Notes: generated from the sequence alone by a model not told the origin. A stretch of DNA of 64,000 bases from Picochlorum sp. 'celeri' (GCA_010909725.1 JAACMV010000016.1:721501-785500), one strand, 5' to 3'; positions 1 through 12,731 are shown, counted from the stretch's first letter. A program made the numbers and translations.

Positions 1-309
1 AATCCTGAGAGCGAAGCAAGCCAACCACTGCATGGAAAAGGTCGCATGTCGAGTCAACTGACGGAGGACAAGAATTCGGGATTCTCAACGTACATGATAG
101 ACTGTCTTATCCAGTATATATCTCACAATAGGGAACAGAATGGCAATTATGGTCGCAATCACGTAGTCCATGGCCTTTTCCTGAGGCAGACTAGGGAAGT
201 AGTCTGTTAATGCTTGCACTGGCCAATCTACGAGCGTATTCATCTTGGTTGCAAAAAAGTCTGATAAAAAATACCATCTGCTTCTTGGGAATTGAAGCCT
301 TTCATCCAT
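1..309 (-). CDS. Ceramide synthase (LAG1/TLC family), 5' exons only
   Basis: The first exon (309 down to 94) encodes a 72-residue N-terminus ending in a hydrophobic segment with the motif FPIVRYILDK, which resembles the first membrane segment of plant LAG1/LOH ceramide synthases (FPxxRFLLDR). A donor GTACGT follows at 93 and an acceptor TGCAG at 28, giving a 66-nt phase-0 intron. The next exon (27 down to 1) continues WLACFALRI, consistent with the family. The family N-acylates sphingoid bases in the ER membrane. The catalytic TLC domain lies outside the window, so the call rests on about 80 residues. Another TLC-type membrane protein is the main alternative. Confidence 0.55.
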
Positions 310-633
310 TCACGATTGACTGAGTGGCAGCAGCAATCATCAAGAGCAGTCTTTTCTTTTTTCAACCTTTTTTGATGGTGGATCATCGATGAGATATATG
401 GCGAACCTACACAGGATGGATGGATATCTATGATACCAATTGATCATGATCTCTTTGTCGTTTCAATGCTATATCGCAGGATGTAGAAGCACATGTCACG
501 ATAGTATCTCGATTACATTGTACACCATACTATGCATATAAAATGACGATGCAATCGTACGAGTAAGAGAAAAATAGGCACCATCACCATGCGTCAAGAT
601 GACGATGATGTCGAATATATCATGAGAAAGAAA
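310..633. other. Intergenic, no gene seen
   Basis: AT-rich spacer holding the promoter and 5' leader of the minus-strand ceramide synthase and the 3' end of the minus-strand peroxiredoxin. A TATA-like stretch (atgcatataaaat) lies near 531-543. I see no coding signal, repeat or RNA gene. Confidence 0.5.
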
Positions 634-1627
634 TTAGATGGCAGAGAAGTACTCCTTAGAACCCTCTGGGTCTGGCTTCATGGTCTTCTCTCCTGGCTTC
701 CATCCTGCTGGGCAAACCTCATCTGGGTTGTCCTGGACATACTGGAGAGCCTGGAGCACACGGAGGGTCTCATCGACATTTCTTCCGAATGCCAAGTTGT
801 TGATGGTGGAGTGCTGGATGACTCCCTCCTTGTCGATGATGAAGAGTCCACGAAGAGCAACTCCATCCTCGGACAAGACTCCATAAGCCTCTGAGATTTC
901 TCTCTTGAGATCAGAGACCAATGGATAGGCGAGGTCTCCGAGTCCTCCCTCATTACGTGGGGTCTGCACCCAGGCAAGATGAGAGAACTGAGAGTCGACA
1001 GAGACACCGAGAACCTCTGTGTTCAGGTTCTTGAACTCTTCGTATCTGTCAGAGAAGGCTGTAATCTCAGTTGGGCACACAAAAGTAAAGTCCAATGGGT
1101 AGAAGAAGAGGACGATATACTTTCCCTTGTACTTGTCGAGGGAAACATCGATGAACTCCTGGTCATACACAGCAGTGGTGCTGAAATCTGGAGCGGCATT
1201 TCCCACAAGAGGAGCCTGCACATGGAATTGAGCTCAGAGTCAGCACACAGAGGTCGGATCTCAGCCACACCATTACAATGTCCCATAGAGACACATCCAA
1301 ATGCATCCCACTATGATCCATATGAAATAATCAAGCACATTTCATTCCCCATGCGGAATATCGGGCTGCAGAACGAGTTCCTACTACGATTCTGTGGCGA
1401 TCAGACGTCTCACAGAGCGCCACCGATCTCGACGTATACACCATCATTGTGGGCAGATCTCCGCCACATTGCGAATCAAACATGATTTATCAACGTACCA
1501 CGGCCTTGCAAGTAGTATCCACGGACACACGGCGAGACACACCAGCAACCTTGAGGGCAGCAGCTGGGCGTCCAGCACGAACAGCAGTGGAAGATGGCAC
1601 AGATGCCACGCGCATTGTCTTCATCAT
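634..1627 (-). CDS. Plastid 2-Cys peroxiredoxin
   Basis: Thiol peroxidase that reduces H2O2 and alkyl hydroperoxides in the plastid stroma. Exon 2 (1215..634) carries the mature protein from [11 protein letters not shown] onward, with peroxidatic Cys in FVCPTE and resolving Cys in DEVCPAG. GGLG and the C-terminal YF pair, typical of sensitive eukaryotic enzymes, are both present. The ATG seen at 1221 is probably an artefact because ATGCAG there reads as a splice acceptor. Exon 1 (1627..1499, exactly 43 codons) encodes a basic, Ser/Val/Ala-rich transit peptide beginning [11 protein letters not shown] and ends at a GTACGT donor. The intron is 283 nt, phase 0. Total about 236 residues, the usual size for plastid BAS1-type enzymes. 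Confidence 0.9.
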
Positions 1628-1975
1628 CTTTACTTTTGTTTTATTATTGGGGTTGTATCAAAGAAAAAAGAATGCTGCTTCTGGATGAGCCCAGAATGCT
1701 CATCTATCCTGTCTCATCTCATCGTCTGGCCCAAAAAGGCGCCACCAAAGGAAGGCGCCCTGTTTCCTTTGCATAGGAAGAAGAAGGGGAGAAAGACCAG
1801 AGGTTTCGGTATTCCATCGGATATAATGGTATCAGTGAATGATCAATCAAAGATACAAGGGTCAAAAATATGACTACATGACCAGATCTTTGCTCCATGG
1901 GGTTTTTCATGCCCAGTCTGTAAACAGTGACTGAACACTGTATTTCAAACTCCTGGGGAGTCATTACAGCACTGT
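1628..1975. promoter_or_regulatory. Divergent promoter region, peroxiredoxin / PIEZO
   Basis: This 348-bp spacer separates two genes transcribed away from each other, so it should hold both promoters. A direct repeat AAGGCGCC occurs at 1736-1743 and 1752-1759 (16-bp period). No coding exon was found. Confidence 0.4.
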
Positions 1976-4900
1976 ATGGTTGACTTGACTATTTCGTTGT
2001 TACCTGTACTTGGGTCGCTGTTCCCGGGGTTTGTGGGGCTTGGCTTTGTGTGCCTATTGCTTCTTGGAGGACTGGCACATTCGAACAGTGACTACTGGGG
2101 GACTCTTCGGCAAATTTGGAGACCTTTGGCCTTTTTCTACATCCTTTCTATTGTTATAGTACAATTTGGACTGGATGCGTTGGCCTGGGTGGATGTTCTT
2201 CGTTCAAGTGTGTTAGAACGTGCCCTAGGCTGGTGTGGGTTTCGACTTCACTGGGTCAGGGCGGGAGCTCTCAAGTACGTTGACGACGGTGTCCTCTTGG
2301 GTGCTGCATGTATATTTGCTGCCAAGGTTTCTCTAGAGTCGCCTGGAGCGAGCAGGGCCAGTGATGAGTTCAAAGGAAAAGGTTTTGCGAGGAATCAGTG
2401 GCTCCTGTTTGTGACACTAGCTGGTTCCTGCTGGCAGTTGTCTGGAGTGTCGATGATGTACATATTTTTTCTGCTATATTGGGCAGTCAAGATGCCATCG
2501 AAGAACCATGTGCGCTCTTCGCTGGAGCGGCTTCGATATGTACTGGCTGGGAATGTCCTCATTGAATATGTCTTGGTGTTTGGGGAGCATTTTGGTGTCC
2601 AAGGAGTCGTGTCAGAGAAGATTCTGTTCGCAATATTTGGTGTATCACAGCTTCGTGATCTAGGATTGGCGAGCCCATGGTCTTGCATTGTAGCGTCCAT
2701 GCATGTGATTGTGCTTTGTGCAGCTTTTGTGTTTTGCTCAGGGGCCATTGCTGGGGTTCCTCAAGACTCTACTCTGTTAGGCGACGTAGATGACGATATA
2801 ACAGCTCCACTGTTGCTTTCGGATGAACGTATAGGTGGCTCGAGATCAAACGACCACGGTATGCAGAGTGGGTTGAAACAGTGTCGGGTGCATCTCTTAG
2901 CTGGGTGCTCCCTCCTTGTTTGTGGTCTTAGCACGCCTTCTCTGTTTGGAGTCGTTTGTGTTTTGCTGGGAGTATCTCTATATAACGTGAGTATTTCTAG
3001 AGGCTGTGAGAGCAATCGGTTGCGAAGCTTTGCAGTGTCATTTGCATCTTTGTGGCTGCTGATTGCATATGGGTTCACACTTTTGGCCCATATCGGCTTT
3101 ACCATCAAAGCAGGATTCTGGTTGAAGTTTACGATAGGAAATGCTGACAATCTTCAGCTATGGCAGTGGATATGTTTGGCATTGCCTCTTTTGGCAGAAT
3201 ATGGCGCTGGGCTTCTGAGTGATTATAACATCCCTGCAGAAGCATTCTCTGTCCCTGCGTCAATGGTATTCATTCCGTCCATCCTCCTGTCGTCGTCGCT
3301 TTTCATCTCGGGTACCTTGGGTCATGATGTAATACACTTTTTGTTGCTGTTGTCTTGCTTTGGCATTCTAGGAAGGGGTTCCATACGTGCTGGTATTGCT
3401 ATGGAGGAGATATTTAGTGTCAGCAGAGATCTTGTCAGCTGGATTGACTCGTATCTGAACCTTCTTGTGGTGCTTCTGTACACCGTGTTTATGATCCAAT
3501 CTGATTATGTATTGGATCTAGTGTCTAAGTACGAGATGGAGCCTTTGCTGGATCTGCTTGGTCTGTGGACTCCTGCTTATGCGAGAACTGTTTTGCAGCA
3601 GATGATTCCAGTTGTGGTCACGGTACGATACATTTTAGTATTTCATGCTAAGAAATACGATATATCTACGGCAATATTGTATATTGTAGGTCAAGATATA
3701 CGGGGGATTGATGGCACAAAGATCAATCTTGTTTCATGGCAGGAATTGCCAAGGGTCTTGTGAATCCTTGCAACCAATTTTGGTCATTGCCAATGTAGTT
3801 TCCTCTACAGGGTCATTGTCTATATTTGTGGCCACGTGCATAGGATGTATTTGGTTGACAAAAATAAGCAGTATCATGTGTCTACTGTATTTGATACTGT
3901 CTGTGTGTGTTCTTTTGGGGAATCCATTCAAGTCTGACCAATGGATATGGGAAGGCTCCGAAGAAGGAGTTGATGAGCCTACCTCTTCCGTAATGATAGG
4001 AGGGCTCTTAGGTGTGTATCAAAATTTCCAAGGGAAAGAAAAGTACTTCAAATCTAAATCATCCAAGTTTCTATCTTGGATTCCTGTGGCTCTCTTAGTA
4101 GGCACAACAGTGGCGGATTTCTTGGTGCAAATCTTTGTATTGGGGCTTGTCTTTCATCAAGATTACTTTCATTATAGTTTTTCTTCGGATGAAAAAGACA
4201 TGCTGCAGAGTCTTTTCAGTATTAATGTCAATGCGAGAGGTATGGCGCTGTTCTTTGGACTGCTACGGCCATTCTTGGCTTTGTCAGCTATTCGTTTCAA
4301 TAGAAGAATGCTCAGCATCAGCAATCTGGCATCACATGCCGGCTTCGATCAAGCAAGTCTGGGGATCATCAATAGCAAGAGTATACTAGGGCTTTGTGCA
4401 AGATTCATGAAAATTATTTCTGGAATTCTAGTCGCTGTGGCCATTTTCAGCTTGGCCTTGCATGCACCATGCATTATGAGTTGGGTCCTCTTGTTACTTT
4501 TGCTCGTTTCAATGAGGCCCATCTTGCAGCCTCGATACAGTCGTCACAGATCTCTACAGATACGTATGGTTTTAGTTGCGCTCATCACATTTTGGGGACT
4601 CGTGTATTATCTTCTCTCAATTGAATGGGTTTGCTCAAAGCTGGCACTCAAGGATGGCCAAGTTGATTTTCTGAAATTGTTAGGCGCCATACATCCATGC
4701 AAAGAAAACGTTCCCGGCTTTTATACCACTCTAATCGCTCAGTTCTTAAGTATATCTATGATAGCCTTTAGTATCAATAGCAACGAGTGGAAGCTGTGCA
4801 GGGACCTCTGTATGGATGGAACCGAAAAGAGTTTGCTCTTCTGGCCAATCTCACCCAGCCATCCTCCCAGCACAGATGTACAGGGAGAGACAATAGCCCC

Positions 4901-7900
4901 ACCTGATAGCACCAATATTCTCTTAAATATACTGAGGAATACCATAGAGAACTTCTACTCGATTTTCGGCCCAGAGTTGGTACTGCTAAGCTTGCTAATG
5001 ACAGCTTTCGTTGCAAACAATGTGCTCTCGGTAGCATGCATCATGATCGTGGCACTGAATATGATCTGCTCAAATAATATCTTGTGGAATAGGTACCTCA
5101 TGGGACCTATCCTGGCGATATATCTCCTGTGGCAGCATACTTTGTCCATTAAAGCTTTGAATGGAAGGAACCAGCTAGAGGAAGAGATTTGGAACTGGCT
5201 GGGATTTTCAGAAATGGAAACATCTGCTCTATGGCTCATGTTTACCTGCTGTATTCTCATATCTTTGGAAGTGTCGCAGATTTTGGATAAACATGTTCAT
5301 ACTGGAGAGTTGGGAGCGCCAAGTATCTGGGGCCCCTTGGATTTCAACACCATTGGTCTCTGGGGCAAACACGACTGGGCTCGTTATTATCTTTTTAGAT
5401 ACCATATCGACCTAGTGCTTGTAGCAGTCGTAGCATTGTGCAGCATCGATGATGATTTCATACATGGAGGATACCTTGCTCTCTCACTCTTTTATTTTAG
5501 GTCAAAAATAAATCTCAGATGGGGAAGAAATGATTTGTTCAAATGGCTTCCCATATACAACATGACTGTGATCATTATTGCTATCGTATACCAATCTCCC
5601 TTCGAGACACTATGGAAAATCTCGACGGACGAAGATCATGAGTGCACTTTGGCGCACTTATTCGGCCTCTATAAGTTCCATGGGAATGGAAGCTATTGCA
5701 ATGGAGACGAAGGAATTGGGCTCCTCTCGCTAGGCAGGAAAGGGGTACTGACGGATATAATTCTGTGGGTATTGTTGCGTCTTCAAACTTATCTATATTC
5801 TTCTGAAGAATACGGCAAAGTTGTGGAAATCGTGGAAGAGGAGGAAAATTCGCAGAGGGAGTTGCACGTAAGAGAAGAGGATGAATCCATTCTGCAACAG
5901 GCAAACAGTGCTCTGCAGGCAAGCGAAGATCGCGTGGAGAGGATCAGAAGAATCGAGAGAATAAAAAGAACCATGGCTCAAAATGTAGATCAAATGATAT
6001 CGTTGGCCAACCCAACTCCTACCGATTACAATTTTTTGGAGGAGGAGCAGGCCGAAGCAGACTTTCAGAGAAACGGGCAGATGTACCTCTTGTCGACGCC
6101 CAAGTCTTTGAGAGATCTAGATCATGGGGCAATAGATGACAGCTGTGTGTATGGTGGAGAAAATATGAGATCATGGAACAAGATTAAATCAGCATGGAAT
6201 TACATGCTATCGAGAGCAGATAAGAGGGAGTCAAACATTGCATATGTTTTGTTCATTCTTGCATATGTTTCTGACTTCTCTTTGGTTACCATGCTTCTGC
6301 CCTTTTCAGCATTTGTCTATGCGCTAGTTTCCATCAAGTCAGCAAATCTGTACTGGAAAATTATTTTGGTGTATTGTGAAGGTGTCATCATCTCAAGCTA
6401 TCTATATCAGGTTCCTGCCCGACTGAATTGTGAGTTCTTGCCAGAACCCTTGATGGTTGTTGCCGAATTCGTTGGAATCCACTCCAATACCGCTAGAACG
6501 ATCCCCATTTTCTTTGTGTACTTGGCAACTTTATTTCATGTGTTTGGTTTGGAATCTAGGAACAAAGCAGCGCAAAGATTGGGCAATCGAGATGAGGTCT
6601 CAGTGGAGTCAACCAGCGAGTCTGGACATGTTGGCTCGACATCTGAAGTCAGGGTTCCTTCCAATAGGACGGCGTACGCCCTAGTCAGGGGGCAGACAGA
6701 TAATCTAAATATTTGGAGGCGAGCAATCTTATTCCTTTCTCAAGCTTTTATCCCTCATGAAGTTCCTGTTTCCTTCCTAATTGTTGAGTTTGGGAAAGGG
6801 TATTCTGTACATGGGCATCTCAGCAAACACTACGAAAATGCAGTGCAGTCGATTGCTGACAATATCAATACTCATTTGAAGGTTCAGTTCTATTCTTTCA
6901 TCGGTATCTCTGATAGGTCTGCTGGAGACATGATCGACGACAGCAGCCCGAAAAAAGTCCTATTTAGAGTAACAGCCCACCCTGTGGCCCAGGCTACAAC
7001 ATTTTTGAATCCTGCGAAGACATTGGCATCTGTGCTTACTGAAAGTGAGATGTATAGAAGTGGGGATATACAATCTTGTGAACACCACAGTCGTCAGTCT
7101 CAAGATTGGTATGCGCTGACTGTGCTGTTTGATATTATAGCGTTCATATTTGTGGCACTGAGTTACAATAAAATGGTCCGAAGCCCAGGAAGTATCCAAG
7201 AAATCACAAGTCAGCATGTTGTGCCCCTAGGTTATTTGGTCACTTTGCTGATTTTGTTTGTTTTTCTTGTTTTGGATAGGCTCATTTATACCATTGGCAG
7301 TCAGGCAGGCAAAGCTGTCCTCCACTTGATGTACGATATTCTGTGTTTGTCTTTGAAAGATGTGCCACATCTGATCTACGTGTCCGTGATTGCAGTCAAA
7401 TTATGATTCATTTTTGGTACTCAGAGGCGTTGGTTTGGTCCATGGGGAACTCCTCTACTGTTCATTTGATGTATCTCCGGATGTTCCTGCTGCTCAAGTG
7501 TACGTCCTTTGCGCTAAGCGCTCTCCAGTTGAGGTCTGGGTATCCACCTCCTGCATCATACTCCAACGGTATGGGTCGTCACACGTTCGTTTTCATGAGA
7601 TCAATTTCAATCACATCATCTGCCTTCTTCCATATATTTGCTGCTATCCCCTTCATCTACGAAATTAGGCAGATATTGGACTGGTCATGTACCACGACTG
7701 CTCTCACATTGTATGACTGGCTCAAACTGGAGGATATCAATATGAGTCTGTATTTTGCAGCGGTGATGCAGTATGCAAATTCTTTCAAACCAGTAGGCCA
7801 GAAACAGCCATCTCATCTCAAATTTTTCCAGGGTGCTTTGTCTGTTTTTGCCATTTTGCTTCTTTTATGGGTGCCTTTGCTGATCTTCTCCTCTGGAAAT

Positions 7901-9055
7901 CCAATCACAGGCATTCCCCAGATTGTCAGATTTAGCAATAATGTCACTATTTCTGCCGCAAGTCAATCTAAAGAAGGTTTTCATTACAAGTTTTCTCAGG
8001 AACTGTTCCTTGGTGGCCAACAAAACGTTTGGGGCAAATGGATCCAGTCAAACTCTTCCTTGCCACGCCCACTTGAAGGTGCATTTTCAAATGCTCAATT
8101 TCAAATTCTCTGCACTTCCACAGATTCAGAGAATTCTTGGAAAGTATCTCCTCCTCTGAAGAAGGACGGTATGGCAATATTAGAGGATGAAAGCATCGAT
8201 GTCACCATGGCTTTTGGTTGGCATGCTGTGAGAGACACGCCTATCGAAAGTGACCACGGAGGTCCGGCTTGCTCTGGAATTGAAGGCTTCCCTCTTTCAT
8301 GGGAAACCAGAAAGCTTCTTGTAGATGCCATGGACAATATTAAAGGAGACGAATATCAGGCAGATCCCCTCAGAAGAATCAGACTGAAGCGCAGATCTTT
8401 GAATGAGTCGATCACCAGCGATGCGAATAGTTCAACCGCACTGGTTCCCGCATTTTGGTATTTCCGTGGGGACTCATGCGAAGTCAGACCGGTCAAGCCA
8501 GAGGATTTGTATGTCGCCAGGGCTATTCCAGGTAGACATTATCATCCCAATGTATCATGGTCAGATATCTGGCTAGCATGCGATGCTTATTTATCGTCGG
8601 ATGAGACCAATCACATCTGGTGGAACTTCAAGTGTGTTCTAACAAATAGTGATGGAGTTGAAAGAGACAATTCTGGGCAGACTGGATTGGGATCAGATTT
8701 GTCCTTTAATGAATGCCCAGACATGTACAGAGGCCCAATGTTGGTTGGACTCTTTGATAGAACATCAATAGGCATAATAGGCGAGACAATCAGTAGGTTT
8801 GGTGTCATCGGGCTATACTCTGTATTCGTATATGGTATAGGGAGATTCTTGCGATTGGCAATAACGAACCTGAGAATGAGGATACCATATGAGAACTTTC
8901 CCTCAACTGAACGGCTCATGTCGCTCTGCCAGGATATCTACATTGCACGAGCAGAAAAGCTCTTTGAACTCGAAGAAGAACTATATGCTGCACTTCTTGC
9001 TGTGTATCGTCTTCCAAATGTCATGTACGAATTGACAACAAAGAAAAAGAATTAG
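1976..9055 (+). CDS. PIEZO: PIEZO mechanosensitive cation channel, complete
   Basis: Stretch-gated, non-selective cation channel of the plasma or endomembrane. Three exons: 1976..3678, 3743..7330 and 7396..9055. Introns of 64 and 65 nt (GTATAT..GGCAG and GTACGA..TGCAG) are both phase 2 and restore one frame of 2316 residues, a normal PIEZO length. The first two thirds are dozens of hydrophobic helices (the blade repeats). Family landmarks lie in exon 3: the anchor segment with IRQILDW and the following LEDI (about residues 1855-1880), an extracellular cap, the pore inner helix around residues 2220-2246, and a cytosolic tail with LCQDIYIAR, LEEELYAALL and YRLPNVMYEL, closely matching the animal and plant C-terminus. 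An acidic, Glu/Arg-rich cytosolic loop lies around nt 5810-6080. The start is the first ATG after an in-frame stop. Confidence 0.9.
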
Positions 9056-9076
9056 AAACACAATTGTAATTTCAAT

Positions 9077-10834
9077 CTACACTCTCAATAATCTGTTCCT
9101 GAGATGAGTTAGCCTGATTGGACGGCCAGTAGCTCCAATAAACCACGTAATGGAGGACAAAAGATACAAACCAGCCGTCAGAGCAAAGACTGCACGGAAA
9201 CCAAATGTGGATGCAGCCAAGTGCCCAGTCACAACATTGCCCAAGATACCAGCTGCAATAGAGCAGCTGTTTGTCAATGCCAGTATCACCCCAGCATCAT
9301 TCGAGGCGATGTCTTGAACGTAGGAATGGAATCCAGGGTAACAGAGTCCTTGGAACGCCACCGCAATGGATATTGATGCCGTTGCAATCAGAGGAGAGAT
9401 GTTCTGTGACTGGAACACTAAGAGAAGAAGACACTGTGCACCTCCCAAGCTAGAAATAATCTGAAACAACCTCCTCACCTTCAGTGAATTCCATTTTTTC
9501 TTTATCTCTAGATAACGAGATAATCGCCCTGACACTGCAGCAACAGCAGCAGTCAATAACCATGGCATGGCGCTCAACACTCCCAAAGTGTAAAGGTTGC
9601 TCACCCCCAACGAGTGAAGAAAAGTCGGGATCCAAGACTGAAGGACAAAAAACCCAAATCCTATTACTGCATGGGTCCAACATAAAAGCATCAAGTCTCC
9701 TGAATGTCTCCTGAACCTAGCTAACTGACTTTTACGCTGCATCTTGGAAGGAGCTCTTTGGACACGTTGACGAGCTCCCGAAAGAATATCATTCATTCCG
9801 AATAATCGATGAAATGGCTTTTCAGACAATAAAAGCAAACCAAAAATACTGCATATGATTCCAACAACGCCAAAAGCTGCAAAAGTACCAAAAGTGCCGA
9901 CAGAATCTGCCATCACAGGTGTTATTATGAGGCTTGCTACAGTGCCAATGCTGTAGCAAGCATAAATACCAGACGTCTTATCTCCTCTTTCCATCGGAGA
10001 GAAAGACTGGGCTGATGTGGCAGAGATCCCTGGCATCAACACAGACTGTGAAAACCCTAGGCCACATCGTAGCAGAAAAAGCACGGCAATGGGGTTGCCA
10101 GCCATTGGTATACCAAGCATGAATACGCCAAATAAGCTCCAAGCAGCCATACCCAGCACCAATGCAGAGATTCCACCCATGTTATCGGCTAGCACACCAG
10201 CTGGAATCTACAGCATACCAGTGAAAACATGTGAGCGCGGTCAACCACACAGCCAGAAGAAGACAGTGCCTGTGCATTTGCCAACCGCAGCAAGCAGTTG
10301 CTCTTGCATCCTTAAACAGGAACATCATGTTGATGGTATTGGCATGACGCTCCCCTTTATGAATGCTAAATACATGCAATTGACACAAAATAGAAACAGT
10401 ACCTGGCCTACGATGTACCCGAATAGAAGTGAACTCTGAATCAGTCCCATGTCAGCCATGGACAAAGCAAATCGCTCTTGAATGGGAATAGCAAGCACAG
10501 AGAAGGAAGTTCGACTGACAGCAGCCATGATGGATGCACTACATGCAACCAAGAAAACCCGCAACACTCTATCTGATCCTACAGCATCTTCTTTCTGAAC
10601 AAGACCAAGAGACCCTGGTGAAGGCTCTTCGCACAGCTCCCCCTCTGTCATGCCTTCTTGGACGATTCCAGATGTCTGAACCCCTACCTTGAGAGACCGT
10701 TCAATGTTCAGGGGGCGCCCTTGCTGCTGAGCCTTCCAGGAGGGAACGCTCCTGAGGAACCTAGCAGGGGCAAATCCGCGAAACCCCTTTGTATCTGGCT
10801 TCATGCTCATCAGATGACCCTCAAATAAAGACAT
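9077..10834 (-). CDS. MFS anion transporter, PHT4/SLC17-like, probably plastid
   Basis: Major facilitator carrier related to plant PHT4/ANTR phosphate-anion transporters. Exon 1 is 10834..10403 (144 codons), with donor GTACTG at 10402. Exon 2 is 10207..9077, after acceptor TGTAG. The phase-0, 195-nt intron joins GYIVGQ to IPAGVLADNMGG, which rebuilds the canonical MFS motif A loop after helix 2. The total is about 520 residues with 12 predicted membrane segments. The basic first 40 residues may be a transit peptide. A further basic peptide beginning MANLRRSSFSAR can be read just upstream in another frame (10879 downward), so an extra 5' exon cannot be excluded. Substrate (phosphate, ascorbate or another anion) cannot be told from sequence. 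Confidence 0.75.
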
Positions 10835-11177
10835 GATAACGTATTCTAGCGCTAAAACTGCTTCTTCTGAGATTTGCCATGGCGAGTGGTATCTGTATAC
10901 CCTCAGGAAACCCGCCTACGTGAACAAATGACACAGTCCTCTGGCCAGTACTGTCTAATAAATTTATTCGAGTTTTCCTCTGAAGCCCTTGTGCGATTGT
11001 ATGAGGCTCATCATGTGCCAGATGTGCTATATTCACATTGCTAGAACGGCCCTATCAATGGATTATTTGATGGGATTGCCTATTGTAGATGCAAAATATC
11101 CTTTTCAAAGATCAAAGATGAAATTCTCGAGAGCGGGCCACTACTCGTGGTAGATAATTCCTGAAGTTTGGTTTGTC
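10835..11177. promoter_or_regulatory. Divergent promoter region, MFS carrier / SET protein
   Basis: This 343-bp spacer lies between two outward-facing genes. It may contain a short 5' exon of the MFS gene (see that entry). No repeat or RNA gene is seen. Confidence 0.35.
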
Positions 11178-12731
11178 ATGAATCCATCAGCGTTGAGTGG
11201 CATTGTGCCCCGCAATGGGGTGAATTGCGTCTCTTGTGTTGGTTTCCATGTGAAAGACATGTGGCACGTCCAGCGGTCAAGAACTCTGCATTGCCTTGCC
11301 CAGACAGCAAGGAATGGAAATAACACGATATTCAATAGTCATAGAGTACGTCAGATTGGGCGCCATTCCATTCCTGGACGGAGAATCAGATGCAGTGCTG
11401 TATCTGTTGGAGCTGTAGAAGAGTGGTGCCAGCAAGTTGGTTCTCCTGGGGTCTTCATGTGCTCTGAAGGATCAGATGAAGATGTAGGAAGCGTAGAAAG
11501 TGATAGAAGGGTGTACCGGGCGAAACAAGACGTGGACAAGGGGGCTGCAATCATCTCAATGCCAGGAGATGTGGCTGTGACAATAACAGATGTAGAGCAG
11601 GATGAAGAGTTGAAGGCAATCACTGAGGGGCGGAGTGAGCTGGTGTGTCTGGCAATATTTGTTGCCAAGCATAAAAGTATGGGTGATGTATCTCCCTGGA
11701 GCATTCTCATGCAGTCTTTGCCAGAATCTGTTGATTCGCCTGTGTTTTGGAGTGAGGATGAGAGGGCTCGATTGCTTCGAGGGTCCCCGGTGGCAGAAGA
11801 ATCGCGATCGAGAAACAAAGAGCTTCAGAAAGAGTGGGAAAGCCTGGAGGGTACATGCCCAAGCTGGCTGACCAAGGATGGGTTTTTCAATGCCATGTCT
11901 GTGGTACTGAGCCATGCTGTGTTTTTGCCTTCTGTTGGCTGTTTTGCTCTCTTGCCACTTCTAGGGGATATTCAAAAGACTGGCAGTGGAAGTGGCGCAA
12001 GTATTGACTATGATGTAAACTCAAACATGGTCACTGTCACCTCCTCCATCAGCCTGAGTGCTGGAGACGTGATTGAGGTGTTTGATGGGAGGCCCAATGG
12101 TGAAATATTTATGGCTACGGGCTACGTGGAAAAAGCAAACCCTGCAGACTATCTTGTATTGAATGCATCACTGGTTGTAGCAGATAGATTGTATACTATG
12201 AAGGAAGAGGTTGCCAATGCCATGGGATTTTCCAAGTCGGTTGACTTTCCAATTTATCAAGACAGGCTTGCCATCCAGCATCTGGCGTATCTCAGAATGT
12301 CCAGGATAACGGATGCTGCACAAATGGCAAAAGTTAATTTCGAAGAAGATGTGATTATATCCCAGGAAAATGAATACGAAATCCTGCAATTGGTCATGGG
12401 TGACCTGAGAGAATGGCTCCAGCAGTATGAGGGTGGACTTGAGGATGATGTCAAGGAACTCCAAAGAACAGATCTGTCACGTAGAGACAGAATGGCTACA
12501 ATGCTCAGATTGGGCGAGAAGAAAATTCTGAGAGGCACCATGGACGGGGTGAGGAAACGCCTGGCTCCAATCAGGGGAATACCAACAAAATCAGGTGGCT
12601 TGGAAGACCCGAATTCAGATCTCATTGAAATTTTCGATGCCATCGAAGCAATCCCATCTGCCCCTAAAAAGCTGTGGCAAGGATTGCAGTCGTGGGCTAA
12701 AGGAGATCAAGATCCAAACTGGAAGCGATAA
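11178..12731 (+). CDS. SET-domain protein of the Rubisco LSMT-like class, plastid-targeted, degenerate
   Basis: A 517-residue single-exon protein. Residues 1-75 are Arg/Ser/Thr-rich without acidic runs, fitting a transit peptide. The remainder follows the plan of plant Rubisco large-subunit/aldolase lysine methyltransferases: a split SET region (about 77-330) ending in the NPADYLVLNASL stretch after helices like GEIFMATGYV, then an all-helical LSMT substrate-binding domain (about 360-500). The central SET motif is unusual: where active enzymes read roughly DxxNHS, this reads LPLLGDIQKTGSG (about residues 256-268), so the Asn-His pair that contacts AdoMet is absent. It may be inactive or have changed substrate. 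Family assignment is fairly firm; function is not. Confidence 0.6.
   Translation: MNPSALSGIVPRNGVNCVSCVGFHVKDMWHVQRSRTLHCLAQTARNGNNTIFNSHRVRQIGRHSIPGRRIRCSAVSVGAVEEWCQQVGSPGVFMCSEGSDEDVGSVESDRRVYRAKQDVDKGAAIISMPGDVAVTITDVEQDEELKAITEGRSELVCLAIFVAKHKSMGDVSPWSILMQSLPESVDSPVFWSEDERARLLRGSPVAEESRSRNKELQKEWESLEGTCPSWLTKDGFFNAMSVVLSHAVFLPSVGCFALLPLLGDIQKTGSGSGASIDYDVNSNMVTVTSSISLSAGDVIEVFDGRPNGEIFMATGYVEKANPADYLVLNASLVVADRLYTMKEEVANAMGFSKSVDFPIYQDRLAIQHLAYLRMSRITDAAQMAKVNFEEDVIISQENEYEILQLVMGDLREWLQQYEGGLEDDVKELQRTDLSRRDRMATMLRLGEKKILRGTMDGVRKRLAPIRGIPTKSGGLEDPNSDLIEIFDAIEAIPSAPKKLWQGLQSWAKGDQDPNWKR

Noticed and set aside
589..1485. Plus-strand frames across the peroxiredoxin gene
   Set aside because: Antisense to a well-supported peroxiredoxin exon; no independent support.
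7343..7406. Apparent frameshifts breaking PIEZO into three pieces
   Set aside because: Both breaks coincide with canonical GT..AG introns of 64-65 nt whose removal restores family sequence.
9450..9714. Gln-rich plus-strand frame opposite the MFS transporter
   Set aside because: Antisense to membrane-helix codons; composition is a by-product of Ala/Val/Leu-rich coding.
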